Source: Candidatus Borkfalkia ceftriaxoniphila (GTDB lineage Bacteria; Bacillota; Clostridia; Christensenellales; Borkfalkiaceae). From it: a stretch of DNA of 64,000 bases. The notes beneath the pieces are model-generated. The model did no database searches. It had not been told where the DNA came from and saw only the letters and a program-made list of their open reading frames with translations. Below are positions 25,288 to 32,983 of the stretch, piece after piece. The stretch lies in assembly GCF_004134775.1 (NCBI RefSeq), contig NZ_SDOZ01000002.1:1834005-1898004 (forward strand), in the 5' to 3' direction. Each line of letters begins with the position of its first letter. Within the stretch, counting starts at the first letter, position 1. A program made the position numbers and the translations under genes.

Positions 25288-25584
25288 ATGGCTAAATTGA
25301 GTAAAAAGGAAAGCGAACTGAACGAGCAAGATTCTTTGCAGGATATGCTCAATACGGAAAAAATGCTCATGGACAACTATCTTCTTGCGATCAAGGAAGG
25401 CAGCACCAAGAGCCTGCGCACCATGTTCATGCAGAATTTCAACAAGGCGGCGGACGATCAGTACACCGTTTTCAAGCAGATGCAGGAAAAGGGCTATTAT
25501 GAATTGCAGCCCGCGCAGAAACTGATGCTCGATCAGAAAACGCAGGATTTTTCGAAAATTTCCAAAGAAATCGCTCAGGGCTGA
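25288..25584 (+). CDS. CotF-family spore coat-like protein
   Basis: A 98-residue helical protein matching the Coat_F family, with the typical segment DMLNTEKMLMDNYLLAIKEG followed by an acidic helix and KGYYELQPAQKLML. In Bacillus, CotF coats the spore. In many gut Clostridia, similar proteins persist even where sporulation is uncertain. It has the ribosome site AAGGAGG and ends in a strong terminator, forming a two-gene unit with the 63-residue partner. Confidence 0.8.
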   Translation: MAKLSKKESELNEQDSLQDMLNTEKMLMDNYLLAIKEGSTKSLRTMFMQNFNKAADDQYTVFKQMQEKGYYELQPAQKLMLDQKTQDFSKISKEIAQG

Positions 25585-25596
25585 ACAAAAAGTTTC

Positions 25597-25643
25597 AAAA
25601 AGCCGATAAAACGCAATCGATTTTGCGCTTTATCGGCTTTTTG
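25597..25643 (+). terminator. Terminator of the CotF-like pair
   Basis: The A-rich stem at about 25597-25610 pairs with 25629-25642, with an inner CGC-GCG pairing around the loop, ending in TTTTT. It lies 12 bases after the stop codon. Confidence 0.82.
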
Positions 25644-25644
25644 C

Positions 25645-25673
25645 TGTACAAATAAAGAAAAATATGATATAAT
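25645..25673 (+). promoter_or_regulatory. Promoter of the alpha-galactosidase gene
   Basis: TGTACA (25645-25650, weak -35), 17-base spacer, perfect TATAAT (25668-25673). It is 43 bases before the ATG. Confidence 0.65.
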
Positions 25674-25715
25674 CCCCCTGATTTTTAACCGATTCTAAGT
25701 AAAACGGAGGCAATT

Positions 25716-27836
25716 ATGATCAAGAAAAAGGGCACTGTATATCGTCTGGAAACGCCCGCCACGACGCTCGTACTCAAAGCGGATACGGCGCAGATCCTCT
25801 ATTACGGGAAAAAACTGGTTTCCGCCGACTGGTGCGAGGCGCTGCGATCTTCGCCCTGCCGTCTTTTTTCCGAATACGGGCAGGGGGATTTTAACGAGCA
25901 GAGCGTTTTGCTCGTCAATGCGGACGGCGGCTTTTCCACGAATTTCGTCTATTCCAAAAGTAAGATCCTTGCCGAAAAACCCGTTCTTGAAAATCTGCCT
26001 TCTTCTTACGGCGAGAGCAAGACGCTCGAACTGAAATACGTCGATGCGACGAAAGTCGCGCTCTATCTGTATTATACCGTGTTTGAGGACACCGACGCGA
26101 TCGCCGTGTCCGCAAAGATCGTGAACGGCGCGAAAAAGGAAATACATATCAAAAAACTTGCGAGCGTCCAGGCGGAATTGACGGGGCGTTTCGAGTTTAT
26201 CACGTTCAACGGCGCATGGGCGCGCGAACGCCGTAAGAACGCGCGCGCCGTATGCGGCGGCACCTTCGTCAACGAGAGCCGCGCGGGGGCGTCCTCGCAC
26301 GCGCACAATCCTTTCGTCATGGCGAAAGGGGAAAAAGGCGTGTTCGGGTTTCATCTCCTGTATTCGGGAAACCACAAAGAGAGCATGACCGAATACGACG
26401 GCGTCACCCGCGTGATCGCGGGGATTAACGACTTTATGTTCGACTGGACGCTCGGCGCGGGCGAAGAATTCTGCGCGCCCGAAGCGGCGATGTGCTATGC
26501 CGAAACGGAAGACGCGCTGTCGCGGCAGATGCACGCGTTTGCGGCGGAGCACGTCGTGCGCGGTAAATGGAAGAAAAGAGAGCGCCCCGTGCTCGTCAAC
26601 AGTTGGGAGGGCGCGTATTTTGATTTTAACGCCGATTCCGTCGTGGAAATGGCGAAAGTTTCCAAAGACCTGGGGGCGGAACTGTTCGTTTTGGACGACG
26701 GCTGGTTTGGCAGGCGGAACGACGATACGTCTTCGCTCGGCGACTGGTCGGACAACGTCGAAAAACTCGGCTGCACGCTCGCGGAACTTGCCGAACGCGT
26801 GCGCGGCTGCGGTCTGAAATTCGGTATCTGGATCGAGCCGGAAATGATCAGCGAAGAGAGCGAACTTTTCCGATCCCGCCCCGCCTACGCCATGCGCGTT
26901 CCCGGGAGGACGCCCGTGCGGCTTCGCAATCAACTCGCGCTCAACATGGCGGACGAAAAAGTGCAGAATTTCGTCGTCCGCACCGTCAGCGACGTGATCT
27001 CGCGCTGCGGCGCTTCCTACGTCAAATGGGACTATAACCGTATGCTCACCGATTGTTTCGGCAAAGGCGTGGCGGCGGGCGAATATTTTCACCGCTATAT
27101 GCTGGGCGTATATAAAGTGATCTCCAAAGTCGTAAAGCGCTTTCCGTTCGTGCTGTTCGAGGGCTGCGCGGGCGGCGGCGCGCGGTTCGATCTGGGGATG
27201 ATGAGTTATTTCCCGCAGATATGGACGAGCGACAATACCGACGCGCGCGACCGTCTGCAAATACAGGACGGCAGTTCTTACGGCTATCCGCAGAGCGTCA
27301 TGGGTGCGCACGTGTCCGCCTCGCCAAACCATCAGAGCGGCGATTCGCACCCGTTGGAAACGCGGTTCAACGTCGCCTGCGGGGGGCTTTTGGGATACGA
27401 ACTGGACGTGAGAAAACTTTCCGAAAAGGATAAAAAGACGGTCGCTGCGCAAATTTCCTTTTACAAAGAACACAGAAAACTTTTACAATTCGGAAATTTT
27501 TATCGCCTCGGCGACAGTTTCGGAGGGGATTACGGCGGGTTTATTTCCGTGTCCCCCGACCGCGGCGCGGCGATTGCCGTAATTGCCGCGGAAAAGCGCA
27601 CCAACGTTCCGCCGCCCCGCGTCGCGTTCAAGGGGCTCAATCCCGCTTACGTTTACGAAGTGACCGCGCGCAGACAAGAAAATTACGAAAATAATCTTTC
27701 CTTTACGGCGGGCGGCGACGTTTTGATGTGCGGCGAACTCTTTTTCCCCGACTTTTACGACGATGCGTCCGCGCGCGAAAATTCGGGCTGTATGTATACC
27801 CGTATGTTCCTCATCAAAAAACAGAAAAATTTATAA
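25716..27836 (+). CDS. Alpha-galactosidase, glycoside hydrolase family 36
   Basis: Removes terminal alpha-linked galactose, for example from raffinose-family oligosaccharides. The 706-residue protein has the family GH36 layout: an N-terminal beta domain, then the catalytic barrel with LVNSWEGAYFDFN, the nucleophile Asp in YVKWDYNRML near residue 439 and the acid/base Asp in TSDNTDARDR near 507, and a C-terminal beta domain. There is no signal peptide, so it acts in the cytoplasm on imported sugar. It stands alone with its own promoter; no sugar transporter is adjacent. The ribosome site GGAGGC lies a few bases before the ATG. Confidence 0.95.
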   Translation: MIKKKGTVYRLETPATTLVLKADTAQILYYGKKLVSADWCEALRSSPCRLFSEYGQGDFNEQSVLLVNADGGFSTNFVYSKSKILAEKPVLENLPSSYGESKTLELKYVDATKVALYLYYTVFEDTDAIAVSAKIVNGAKKEIHIKKLASVQAELTGRFEFITFNGAWARERRKNARAVCGGTFVNESRAGASSHAHNPFVMAKGEKGVFGFHLLYSGNHKESMTEYDGVTRVIAGINDFMFDWTLGAGEEFCAPEAAMCYAETEDALSRQMHAFAAEHVVRGKWKKRERPVLVNSWEGAYFDFNADSVVEMAKVSKDLGAELFVLDDGWFGRRNDDTSSLGDWSDNVEKLGCTLAELAERVRGCGLKFGIWIEPEMISEESELFRSRPAYAMRVPGRTPVRLRNQLALNMADEKVQNFVVRTVSDVISRCGASYVKWDYNRMLTDCFGKGVAAGEYFHRYMLGVYKVISKVVKRFPFVLFEGCAGGGARFDLGMMSYFPQIWTSDNTDARDRLQIQDGSSYGYPQSVMGAHVSASPNHQSGDSHPLETRFNVACGGLLGYELDVRKLSEKDKKTVAAQISFYKEHRKLLQFGNFYRLGDSFGGDYGGFISVSPDRGAAIAVIAAEKRTNVPPPRVAFKGLNPAYVYEVTARRQENYENNLSFTAGGDVLMCGELFFPDFYDDASARENSGCMYTRMFLIKKQKNL

Positions 27837-27896
27837 AACTCAATCGTTGGTTGATAAAAATACAACCGTTCAGATACCTGTTCAACCGATGCTCTC

Positions 27897-27925
27897 TTGT
27901 TAAACTGAATAAAGTATAGTACAAT
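27897..27925 (+). promoter_or_regulatory. Promoter of the XRE regulator pair
   Basis: TTGTTA (27897-27902), 17-base spacer, TACAAT (27920-27925). The region just upstream (27844-27890) holds imperfect GGTTG/CAACC inverted repeats that could be an operator or the preceding gene's terminator. Confidence 0.68.
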
Positions 27926-27951
27926 GCAGATATAGATTCAAGGAGGGTTTT

Positions 27952-28416
27952 ATGGATCATTTCGGAGAAAGATTGGCGCGGCTGAGAAAGGATGCGAAAC
28001 TTACGCAAGAACAGGTCTCAGAACGGTGCGGGGTTTCCGCACAGGCGGTTTCTAAATGGGAAAACGGCAGTACGTATCCCGATATCTTGTTGCTTAAAAC
28101 TCTTGCCGACCTTTTTCAAATCAGTTGTGACGAACTTCTCGGCAGAGAATCGACCGTCTATCTAAACGATTCCGGACGAAAAATGAAATTGCTGAAAATA
28201 AAAGCGCGGGACGATTCGTCGACGACGAATTTGAATATTCCCGTGGAGGCAGTGAAACTGCTTATCTCCGACGGAGGCATTTGGAAGGGAATACAGAATG
28301 ACATTTTAGAAAAGATAGACTTTTCAAAACTTTTACAGATGGTCGATATCGGTGTGGCAGGCAAATTGTTGGAATTTGAAGATGGCGAAGATTCTGTCGA
28401 AATTTGGGTGGAATGA
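27952..28416 (+). CDS. XRE-family regulator with SHOCT-like/YvlB-type C-terminal domain
   Basis: The 154-residue protein has an N-terminal Cro/C1 helix-turn-helix (residues 4-60: LRKDAKLTQEQVSERCGVSA then VSKWENGSTYPD). The C-terminal part reads like the small SHOCT-like domain of Firmicutes stress proteins: LNIPVEAVKLLISDGG, then LLEFEDGEDSVEIWVE. Those domains occur in cell-envelope stress operons of the YvlB/LiaX kind. The ribosome site is AAGGAGGG. The next gene overlaps its stop, and the two probably form a self-regulated pair. AT content is higher than in the flanking genes. Confidence 0.78.
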   Translation: MDHFGERLARLRKDAKLTQEQVSERCGVSAQAVSKWENGSTYPDILLLKTLADLFQISCDELLGRESTVYLNDSGRKMKLLKIKARDDSSTTNLNIPVEAVKLLISDGGIWKGIQNDILEKIDFSKLLQMVDIGVAGKLLEFEDGEDSVEIWVE

Positions 28417-28631
28417 TGTATCTTACAATTTCGGAAAAAACGATTTCGGACGTTAAGAAAATTTATATACCTTGTTTTTTAGGAGTTTTCATATTAAAAA
28501 AATTGTCAGGTTTCAGATTTATTTCGTGGCGTAAGATCGTGCGCATTTTAAAAAAATATAAAAAAGAACACGGTTCGTTCGAGGTGTTAAGGGTAGAGGA
28601 TGGAAATGATTTGTTCATTTTAACAATGTAA
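28413..28631 (+). CDS. Small SHOCT-like partner protein
   Basis: A 72-residue protein overlapping the XRE gene by 4 bases (ATGATG start at 28413). It has a hydrophobic stretch IPCFLGVFILKKL, then a basic helix RKIVRILKKYKKEHG and a closing VLRVEDGNDLFIL strand. This resembles a second, divergent copy of the C-terminal module of the preceding protein. It is markedly AT-rich. The function is unknown; coupling suggests joint action with the regulator. Confidence 0.62.
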   Translation: MMYLTISEKTISDVKKIYIPCFLGVFILKKLSGFRFISWRKIVRILKKYKKEHGSFEVLRVEDGNDLFILTM

Positions 28632-28667
28632 AAGAGGCTTGCGCCGTACGGCGCAAGCCTCTTTTTT
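28631..28667. terminator. Bidirectional terminator, 17-bp perfect palindrome
   Basis: 28631-28647 pairs with 28648-28664 exactly, followed by T on the right. It separates the XRE pair from the convergent glutamate-kinase-like gene, whose stop codon lies inside its T tract. Confidence 0.86.
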
Positions 28668-29487
28668 AGCGTATCTGGATTCTCGTACAGCGCGCTTTGC
28701 CCGAGAGGATCTCTTTGAGCGTGTATTTTGCATTGGCGATAAGCACTTTCGTGCCCTGCGCCGCGGCCTCTTTCACGTATTCGAGTTTGGCTTTCGCGCC
28801 GTTCGCGCCCTTGCGGGAGGCGCCGTCGCAGTACTTTTTATAGTTTTCGATGTTTTCCACCAATTCGTAGGCGTTTTTGCCGCCGATCTCTTCGATAATC
28901 GTGGAAGGGTCGTGCGGGTCGGTGTAGATGCCGTCGACGCTCGTTAAGATGAGCAGCGTTTCCGCGTGCACGAGACACGCCACGAGCGACGCGGTTTCGT
29001 CGTTGTCCACGCATTCGTACACTTTGGCGTGCGATTTGGATAGTGCGGAAAGTTCCAGACGGCGGTTTTCCGACTGCGACACCGCGTCGTTATAGTTGAT
29101 GATGGGCACGGCGTTTTGTTCTTTGCAGCGCAATAGCAACCGTTTGAGATATTCTTTCTTCACCTCGTCGTTGAAGTGATGGTGCTCCACGAGGATCTGA
29201 CGCACGGAATATTTGCTGTCCACGAACTGGCGGTAGGTCTGCATGAGAATGGTCTGTCCCTGCGAGGAATAGTCCGCTTTGGATTCTTCTGTGTCGGGCA
29301 GATCGCAGCCGTTGCGCATGCGGTAATCCAGCCTCCCGATCTCCGTCGCGCCGCTGGAGATCCAGATATATCCGGGTTTCAGTTCCCGCGAAATACGCGC
29401 CACGCGCGTATAATCTATCATATTGTCGGCCTTGTCGATGAGCGCCATCGAACCGATCTTTCCCACCAATTCCACGTCGTATTTCAT
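28666..29487 (-). CDS. Glutamate-5-kinase-like amino acid kinase without PUA domain
   Basis: A 273-residue protein of the amino acid kinase fold. The phosphate-binding N-terminus VGKIGSMALI, the segment IWISSGATEIG near residue 43 and DNDETASLVACLV...ILTSVDGIYTDP (about 162-195) match ProB-type glutamate 5-kinase, the first step of proline synthesis. It lacks the C-terminal PUA domain, and no proA follows, so it may have another amino-acid or carboxylate substrate. Family annotation is safe; the exact reaction is not. It is transcribed alone from a promoter that carries a palindrome in its spacer. Confidence 0.78.
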   Translation of the reverse strand: MKYDVELVGKIGSMALIDKADNMIDYTRVARISRELKPGYIWISSGATEIGRLDYRMRNGCDLPDTEESKADYSSQGQTILMQTYRQFVDSKYSVRQILVEHHHFNDEVKKEYLKRLLLRCKEQNAVPIINYNDAVSQSENRRLELSALSKSHAKVYECVDNDETASLVACLVHAETLLILTSVDGIYTDPHDPSTIIEEIGGKNAYELVENIENYKKYCDGASRKGANGAKAKLEYVKEAAAQGTKVLIANAKYTLKEILSGKARCTRIQIR

Positions 29488-29533
29488 AATTTTGCCTTTT
29501 CAAGAGTATTTTTTCGTGATTTGTACGATACTA

Positions 29534-29562
29534 ATTATAACTGGAATTCCAGGAAAAAGCAA
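29534..29562 (-). promoter_or_regulatory. Promoter with a 12-bp palindrome in its spacer
   Basis: Leftward TTGCTT (29557-29562), 17-base spacer, TATAAT (29534-29539). The spacer contains the perfect palindrome CTGGAATTCCAG (29541-29552), a plausible operator where a bound protein would block RNA polymerase. Confidence 0.7.
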
Positions 29563-29585
29563 GTTATTTTAAAGGAAGGAACAGG

Positions 29586-30017
29586 GTGAAACGGAAAATC
29601 AAAAAGATAGGATGCCTCATTTTAATTTTGCTGTGCTTTTTTGGCACGACGGCGTTTACGGGCTGTAAAACGAGCGAACTTTCTTCGCTGTATTCTCTGA
29701 CGAAGCCTTACATCGGCGTTTACGAATGCGAGAGCGCAACGCTCGAAGGAAAAGACATTTTGTCCCGATTCAAGATCGTCACGCTGGAACTCAAAGAGGG
29801 CGGTACGTTCCTCGTGATCGCAAAACCGAAATTCGGCTTTACCGTGCGGCAGGAGGGCAACTACTCTTTCGACGAAAAAGCGAAGACCATCACAATGACG
29901 GCGACGCGCGGCAAAAAGAAATACGAAAAGACTTTCCCCGCGGACGGCGGCGTCTTTGCCGTCTCGACCTCGCTCGGCGGGCGGGAACTTGTTTTAAAAT
30001 TTTCGGTAAAAACGTAA
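29586..30017 (+). CDS. Small secreted lipoprotein, unknown
   Basis: The 143-residue protein starts at a GTG after GGAAGGA and has a signal peptide with lipobox FTGC (Cys at about residue 27), so it is anchored to the outer face of the membrane. The mature part (about 115 residues) looks beta-rich (YIGVYECESATLEG, FTVRQEGNYSFD), in the style of small lipocalin-like domains. The family is not recognised. It diverges from the glutamate-kinase-like gene across the palindrome-containing promoter region. Confidence 0.8.
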   Translation: MKRKIKKIGCLILILLCFFGTTAFTGCKTSELSSLYSLTKPYIGVYECESATLEGKDILSRFKIVTLELKEGGTFLVIAKPKFGFTVRQEGNYSFDEKAKTITMTATRGKKKYEKTFPADGGVFAVSTSLGGRELVLKFSVKT

Positions 30018-30029
30018 GCCGAACTTTTG

Positions 30030-30072
30030 TATAGTAAAAATCTCCGCAAATCCTGCGGAGATTTTTACTATA
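30030..30072. terminator. Bidirectional terminator, 19-bp stem
   Basis: TATAGTAAAAATCTCCGCA (30030-30048) pairs with its complement at about 30054-30072. It lies between the lipoprotein and the convergent nitroreductase gene, whose stop codon falls in its right arm. Confidence 0.84.
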
Positions 30073-30589
30073 AAATTTCGAAAACTTCTTCAAGCGGTTT
30101 TCGCCGTTTCTGGCGGAGCGGATCGTCCTCGGCGGGATAGCCGAGCGCGATGACGAGGGGAATACACTGCTTATCTTTGAGCCCTAAAACGCGTTGCAGC
30201 GTCTTTTCGTTGCGCCAGCCGATGATGCACGAGCCGACGCCCAGCGACTGCGCCGCGAGGACGATATGAGCCGCGAATATGCCCACGTCGTAAGGCACGA
30301 GATGCGACGCGCCGCCGACCTTGCCGATAAAACTCGTCTTGCCCTCGGCAATGGCAAAGAAAGCGGGGCACTTTTCCGTAAACTTGTTCATGCCCATACC
30401 TTGCAGGGCGTGCGCCACTTCTTTCGCTTTGGCGCCCGTCGCCGCATAAATTTTCCAGGGCTGCGCGTTGCACGCCGAGGGCGCGAGATGCGCGAGTTCC
30501 GCGATTTTTCGCAGCGTTTCCTCGTCAACGGGCTTTTCCTGATAGTTGCGGCAACTCTGCCGCGTCAAAAGCAGTTGTTCGATATCCAT
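30068..30589 (-). CDS. Nitroreductase-family flavoprotein
   Basis: A 173-residue FMN-dependent oxidoreductase with the family start RQSCRNYQEKPVDEE (FMN phosphate site), LAPSACNAQPWKIY near residue 35 and a C-terminal IGWRNEK...ALGYPAEDDP. Substrates of this family range from nitroaromatics to quinones and flavins, and none can be chosen here. The ATG has GGAG upstream. It follows a 118-residue hypothetical gene by 18 bases and may share its transcript. Confidence 0.9.
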   Translation of the reverse strand: MDIEQLLLTRQSCRNYQEKPVDEETLRKIAELAHLAPSACNAQPWKIYAATGAKAKEVAHALQGMGMNKFTEKCPAFFAIAEGKTSFIGKVGGASHLVPYDVGIFAAHIVLAAQSLGVGSCIIGWRNEKTLQRVLGLKDKQCIPLVIALGYPAEDDPLRQKRRKPLEEVFEIL

Positions 30590-30607
30590 AAAGAAGTTCT
30601 CCTTAAA

Positions 30608-30964
30608 TTACCATTCGCGCCATTCTTCGGTCACGTCTCCGTCCGTATCCCGAAGACCGCAGGCGACGGCGCTGTTTTGAAAGATTTCCCACAGGGCTTC
30701 TCTTTCATCCGTTTCCAAAAGACAATAATCGGTGCGCTCGTTCAGTTTGTTCAGGGCAAGCACCGTTTTCTTGACTTGCTTTAAGATTTTTTCATCTGTA
30801 ACTGCGGTGATTTTTTTCAACTTGCCGAGATACGAGAACATGAGGTTTTTGCATTTTTTTATATCGCGTTTGGAAAACCCACATTCGGGTTCCTCTTGCA
30901 GATAAGCATACAGGGGTGCCTCCACGGTTTCAACGACAAGTTTTTGAAAAGACCGGATATCCAT
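30608..30964 (-). CDS. Conserved-looking hypothetical protein, 118 residues
   Basis: Not recognised. It is a soluble, mostly helical protein with many charged residues and three cysteines (in PECGF, DIKKCKN and DYCLLE), ending in a Trp-Arg-Glu-Trp tail. The ribosome site AGGT lies before the ATG at 30964. It lies between transketolase and the nitroreductase on the same strand with short gaps, so it is probably part of that transcript. Confidence 0.62.
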   Translation of the reverse strand: MDIRSFQKLVVETVEAPLYAYLQEEPECGFSKRDIKKCKNLMFSYLGKLKKITAVTDEKILKQVKKTVLALNKLNERTDYCLLETDEREALWEIFQNSAVACGLRDTDGDVTEEWREW

Positions 30965-30991
30965 AAAAATACCTCATGTCCATATACGGAT

Positions 30992-32968
30992 CTACTGCTT
31001 ATTGATGGTGCGGAAAGCCTTTTCCACAACGTTTTCGGCGGTAAAGCCGTACATTTCGAACAGTTTGCCCGCAGGCGCCGAGGCGCCGAATGTATTCATT
31101 GCGATGATCTCGCCGAGATCCCCCGCGTATTTATACCAGGAATAGGGGGAACCCGCCTCCACGCAGACGCGCGCGCGGACGTGCGGCGGCAGCACCACGT
31201 CCTGATAGGATCTGGACTGTTTTTCGAATTCTTCGATGCAGGGCATGGATACGACGCGGGCGTCCACGCCTTTTTCTTTCAACAGAACTTTCGCCTGCAT
31301 GCACTGTTCGACTTCCGAACCCGAGGCGATGAGCAGAACGTCAGGCGTCTTTTTGTCGCTGTCGGCGAGGATATAGCCGCCTTTGAGCGCATCAAGCCCC
31401 GATTTTTCGTACTGCGGCAGATTCTGCCTTGTGAGAACGAGGCAGGTGGGCGCGTTGCCCGACAGCGCGGAGATCCACGCCGCCGCCGTTTCTTTGCCGT
31501 CCGCGGGACGGTACACTTTCATGTTGGGAATGGAGCGCAGCCCGATGAGTTGTTCCACGGGCTGATGCGTCGGGCCGTCCTCGCCCACGCCGATGGAATC
31601 GTGCGTGAGGATATAGGTGACGGGCAGGTGCATCAGTGCGGAAAGGCGCATGGCGTTTTTCATGTAGTCGGTGAACACGAAGAAAGTCGCGCAGTAGGCT
31701 TTCAGTCCGCCGTGCAACTGCATTCCGTTTGTGATCGCTGCCATCGCGTGCTCGCGGATACCGAAATGAATATTGGACCCCGCTTTATCCGCCGCCGTGA
31801 AATCGGCGCGTTTTTTCATATTGGATTTATTGGAGGGCGCGAGGTCGGCCGAACCGCCGATGAGGTTGGGCAGAAGATCCGCCAGTTTGTTGAGAACCGC
31901 AAAACTGGTATTTCTCGTCGCGTCGGGCTTTTCGAATTTGAACAGGTCTTCGTTGTTTTTGAGATCGGGGAGTTCGCCGCTCTGGAACTTTTTGTACGTT
32001 GCCGCAAGTTCGGGATACGCTTTGGCGTATTCTTTGAACATTCTCTTCCATTTTCCCTGGCGGGAGGCGCCGCGGCGGGCGATCTGCGCGCAGTGCTCGG
32101 CGACTTCTGCTGGAATTTCGAAAGGCTCTTCCGACCATCCCAGATTTTCCTTCATTTTTTGCAGATTTTCTGCACCGAGCGGGGAGCCGTGGCAACTTTC
32201 GGAGCCTGCGAGAGGGGAACCGAACCCGATGACCGTCTTGCAGACGATGAGCGAAGGTTTATCTTTTTCGGCTTTCGCCTTTTTTACGGCGCGTTTGAGC
32301 GCGTCCATATCGTTGGCGTCGTCCACTTTGAGCACCTGCCAGCCCTGCGCCTTGAATCGCGCGGGCACGTCCTCGGTAAAGGTGCAGTCGGTATTTCCCT
32401 CGATGGTGATATCGTTGTCGTCGTAAAAGAGAATGAGTTTTCCCAGTTTATGGGAACCCGCGAACGAGCAAGCCTCATAGGAAATGCCCTCTTCCAGACA
32501 GCCGTCGCCGCACAGCGCGTAGGTGTAGTGGTCCACGACGGGGAAATTTTCGCGGTTGAAGATTGCCGCAAGGTGCGCTTCGGCAAGCGCCATGCCCACC
32601 GCGTTCGCGATGCCCTGACCGAGCGGGCCCGTCGTCGTTTCCACGCCGGGGGTATGGCCGTATTCGGGATGGCCCGGCGTCTTGTAACCGAGTTGGCGGA
32701 AGTTCTTTAAATCTTCCTTGGAGATATCGTAGCCGAACAGGTACAAAAGGGAGTAGTTGAGCATGGAACCGTGTCCCGCGGACAGGACGAAACGGTCGCG
32801 GTCGTCCCATTTCGGGTCTTTCGGGTTGAATTTGAGAAAATCGGCGAACAGGGTATAGCCGATGGGCGCGCTGCCCAAGGGGAGTCCGGGGTGTCCCGAA
32901 TTGGCCTTCTGGATCGCCTCCGCGGAAAGGACGCGGATGGCGTTTACCGTTTGCTCACGAACGTTCAT
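30992..32968 (-). CDS. tkt: Transketolase
   Basis: Transfers two-carbon units between sugar phosphates in the non-oxidative pentose phosphate pathway, using thiamine diphosphate. The 658-residue length is typical. Motifs include NSGHPGLPLGSAPIGY near residue 24, HGSMLNYSLLYLFGY near 67, the thiamine-binding GDGCLEEGISYEA near 155, and FGIREHAMAAITNGM near 405. The ATG has AAGGAG upstream. It lies 15 bases after a phosphohexomutase gene, so carbohydrate enzymes are grouped. Confidence 0.96.
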   Translation of the reverse strand: MNVREQTVNAIRVLSAEAIQKANSGHPGLPLGSAPIGYTLFADFLKFNPKDPKWDDRDRFVLSAGHGSMLNYSLLYLFGYDISKEDLKNFRQLGYKTPGHPEYGHTPGVETTTGPLGQGIANAVGMALAEAHLAAIFNRENFPVVDHYTYALCGDGCLEEGISYEACSFAGSHKLGKLILFYDDNDITIEGNTDCTFTEDVPARFKAQGWQVLKVDDANDMDALKRAVKKAKAEKDKPSLIVCKTVIGFGSPLAGSESCHGSPLGAENLQKMKENLGWSEEPFEIPAEVAEHCAQIARRGASRQGKWKRMFKEYAKAYPELAATYKKFQSGELPDLKNNEDLFKFEKPDATRNTSFAVLNKLADLLPNLIGGSADLAPSNKSNMKKRADFTAADKAGSNIHFGIREHAMAAITNGMQLHGGLKAYCATFFVFTDYMKNAMRLSALMHLPVTYILTHDSIGVGEDGPTHQPVEQLIGLRSIPNMKVYRPADGKETAAAWISALSGNAPTCLVLTRQNLPQYEKSGLDALKGGYILADSDKKTPDVLLIASGSEVEQCMQAKVLLKEKGVDARVVSMPCIEEFEKQSRSYQDVVLPPHVRARVCVEAGSPYSWYKYAGDLGEIIAMNTFGASAPAGKLFEMYGFTAENVVEKAFRTINKQ

Positions 32969-32983
32969 TATATGTGTTTCTCC

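Noticed and set aside
25695..27473. 592-codon minus-strand frame opposite the alpha-galactosidase
   Set aside because: The plus-strand gene has all GH36 catalytic motifs, a promoter and a ribosome site; the antisense frame has none.
27844..27890. Imperfect inverted repeats after the alpha-galactosidase gene as a terminator
   Set aside because: The stems are short and interrupted and no T run follows, so I could not support a terminator call.
30896..32710. 604-codon plus-strand frame opposite transketolase
   Set aside because: Antisense to a clear transketolase; His/Arg/Phe-rich composition typical of a shadow frame.
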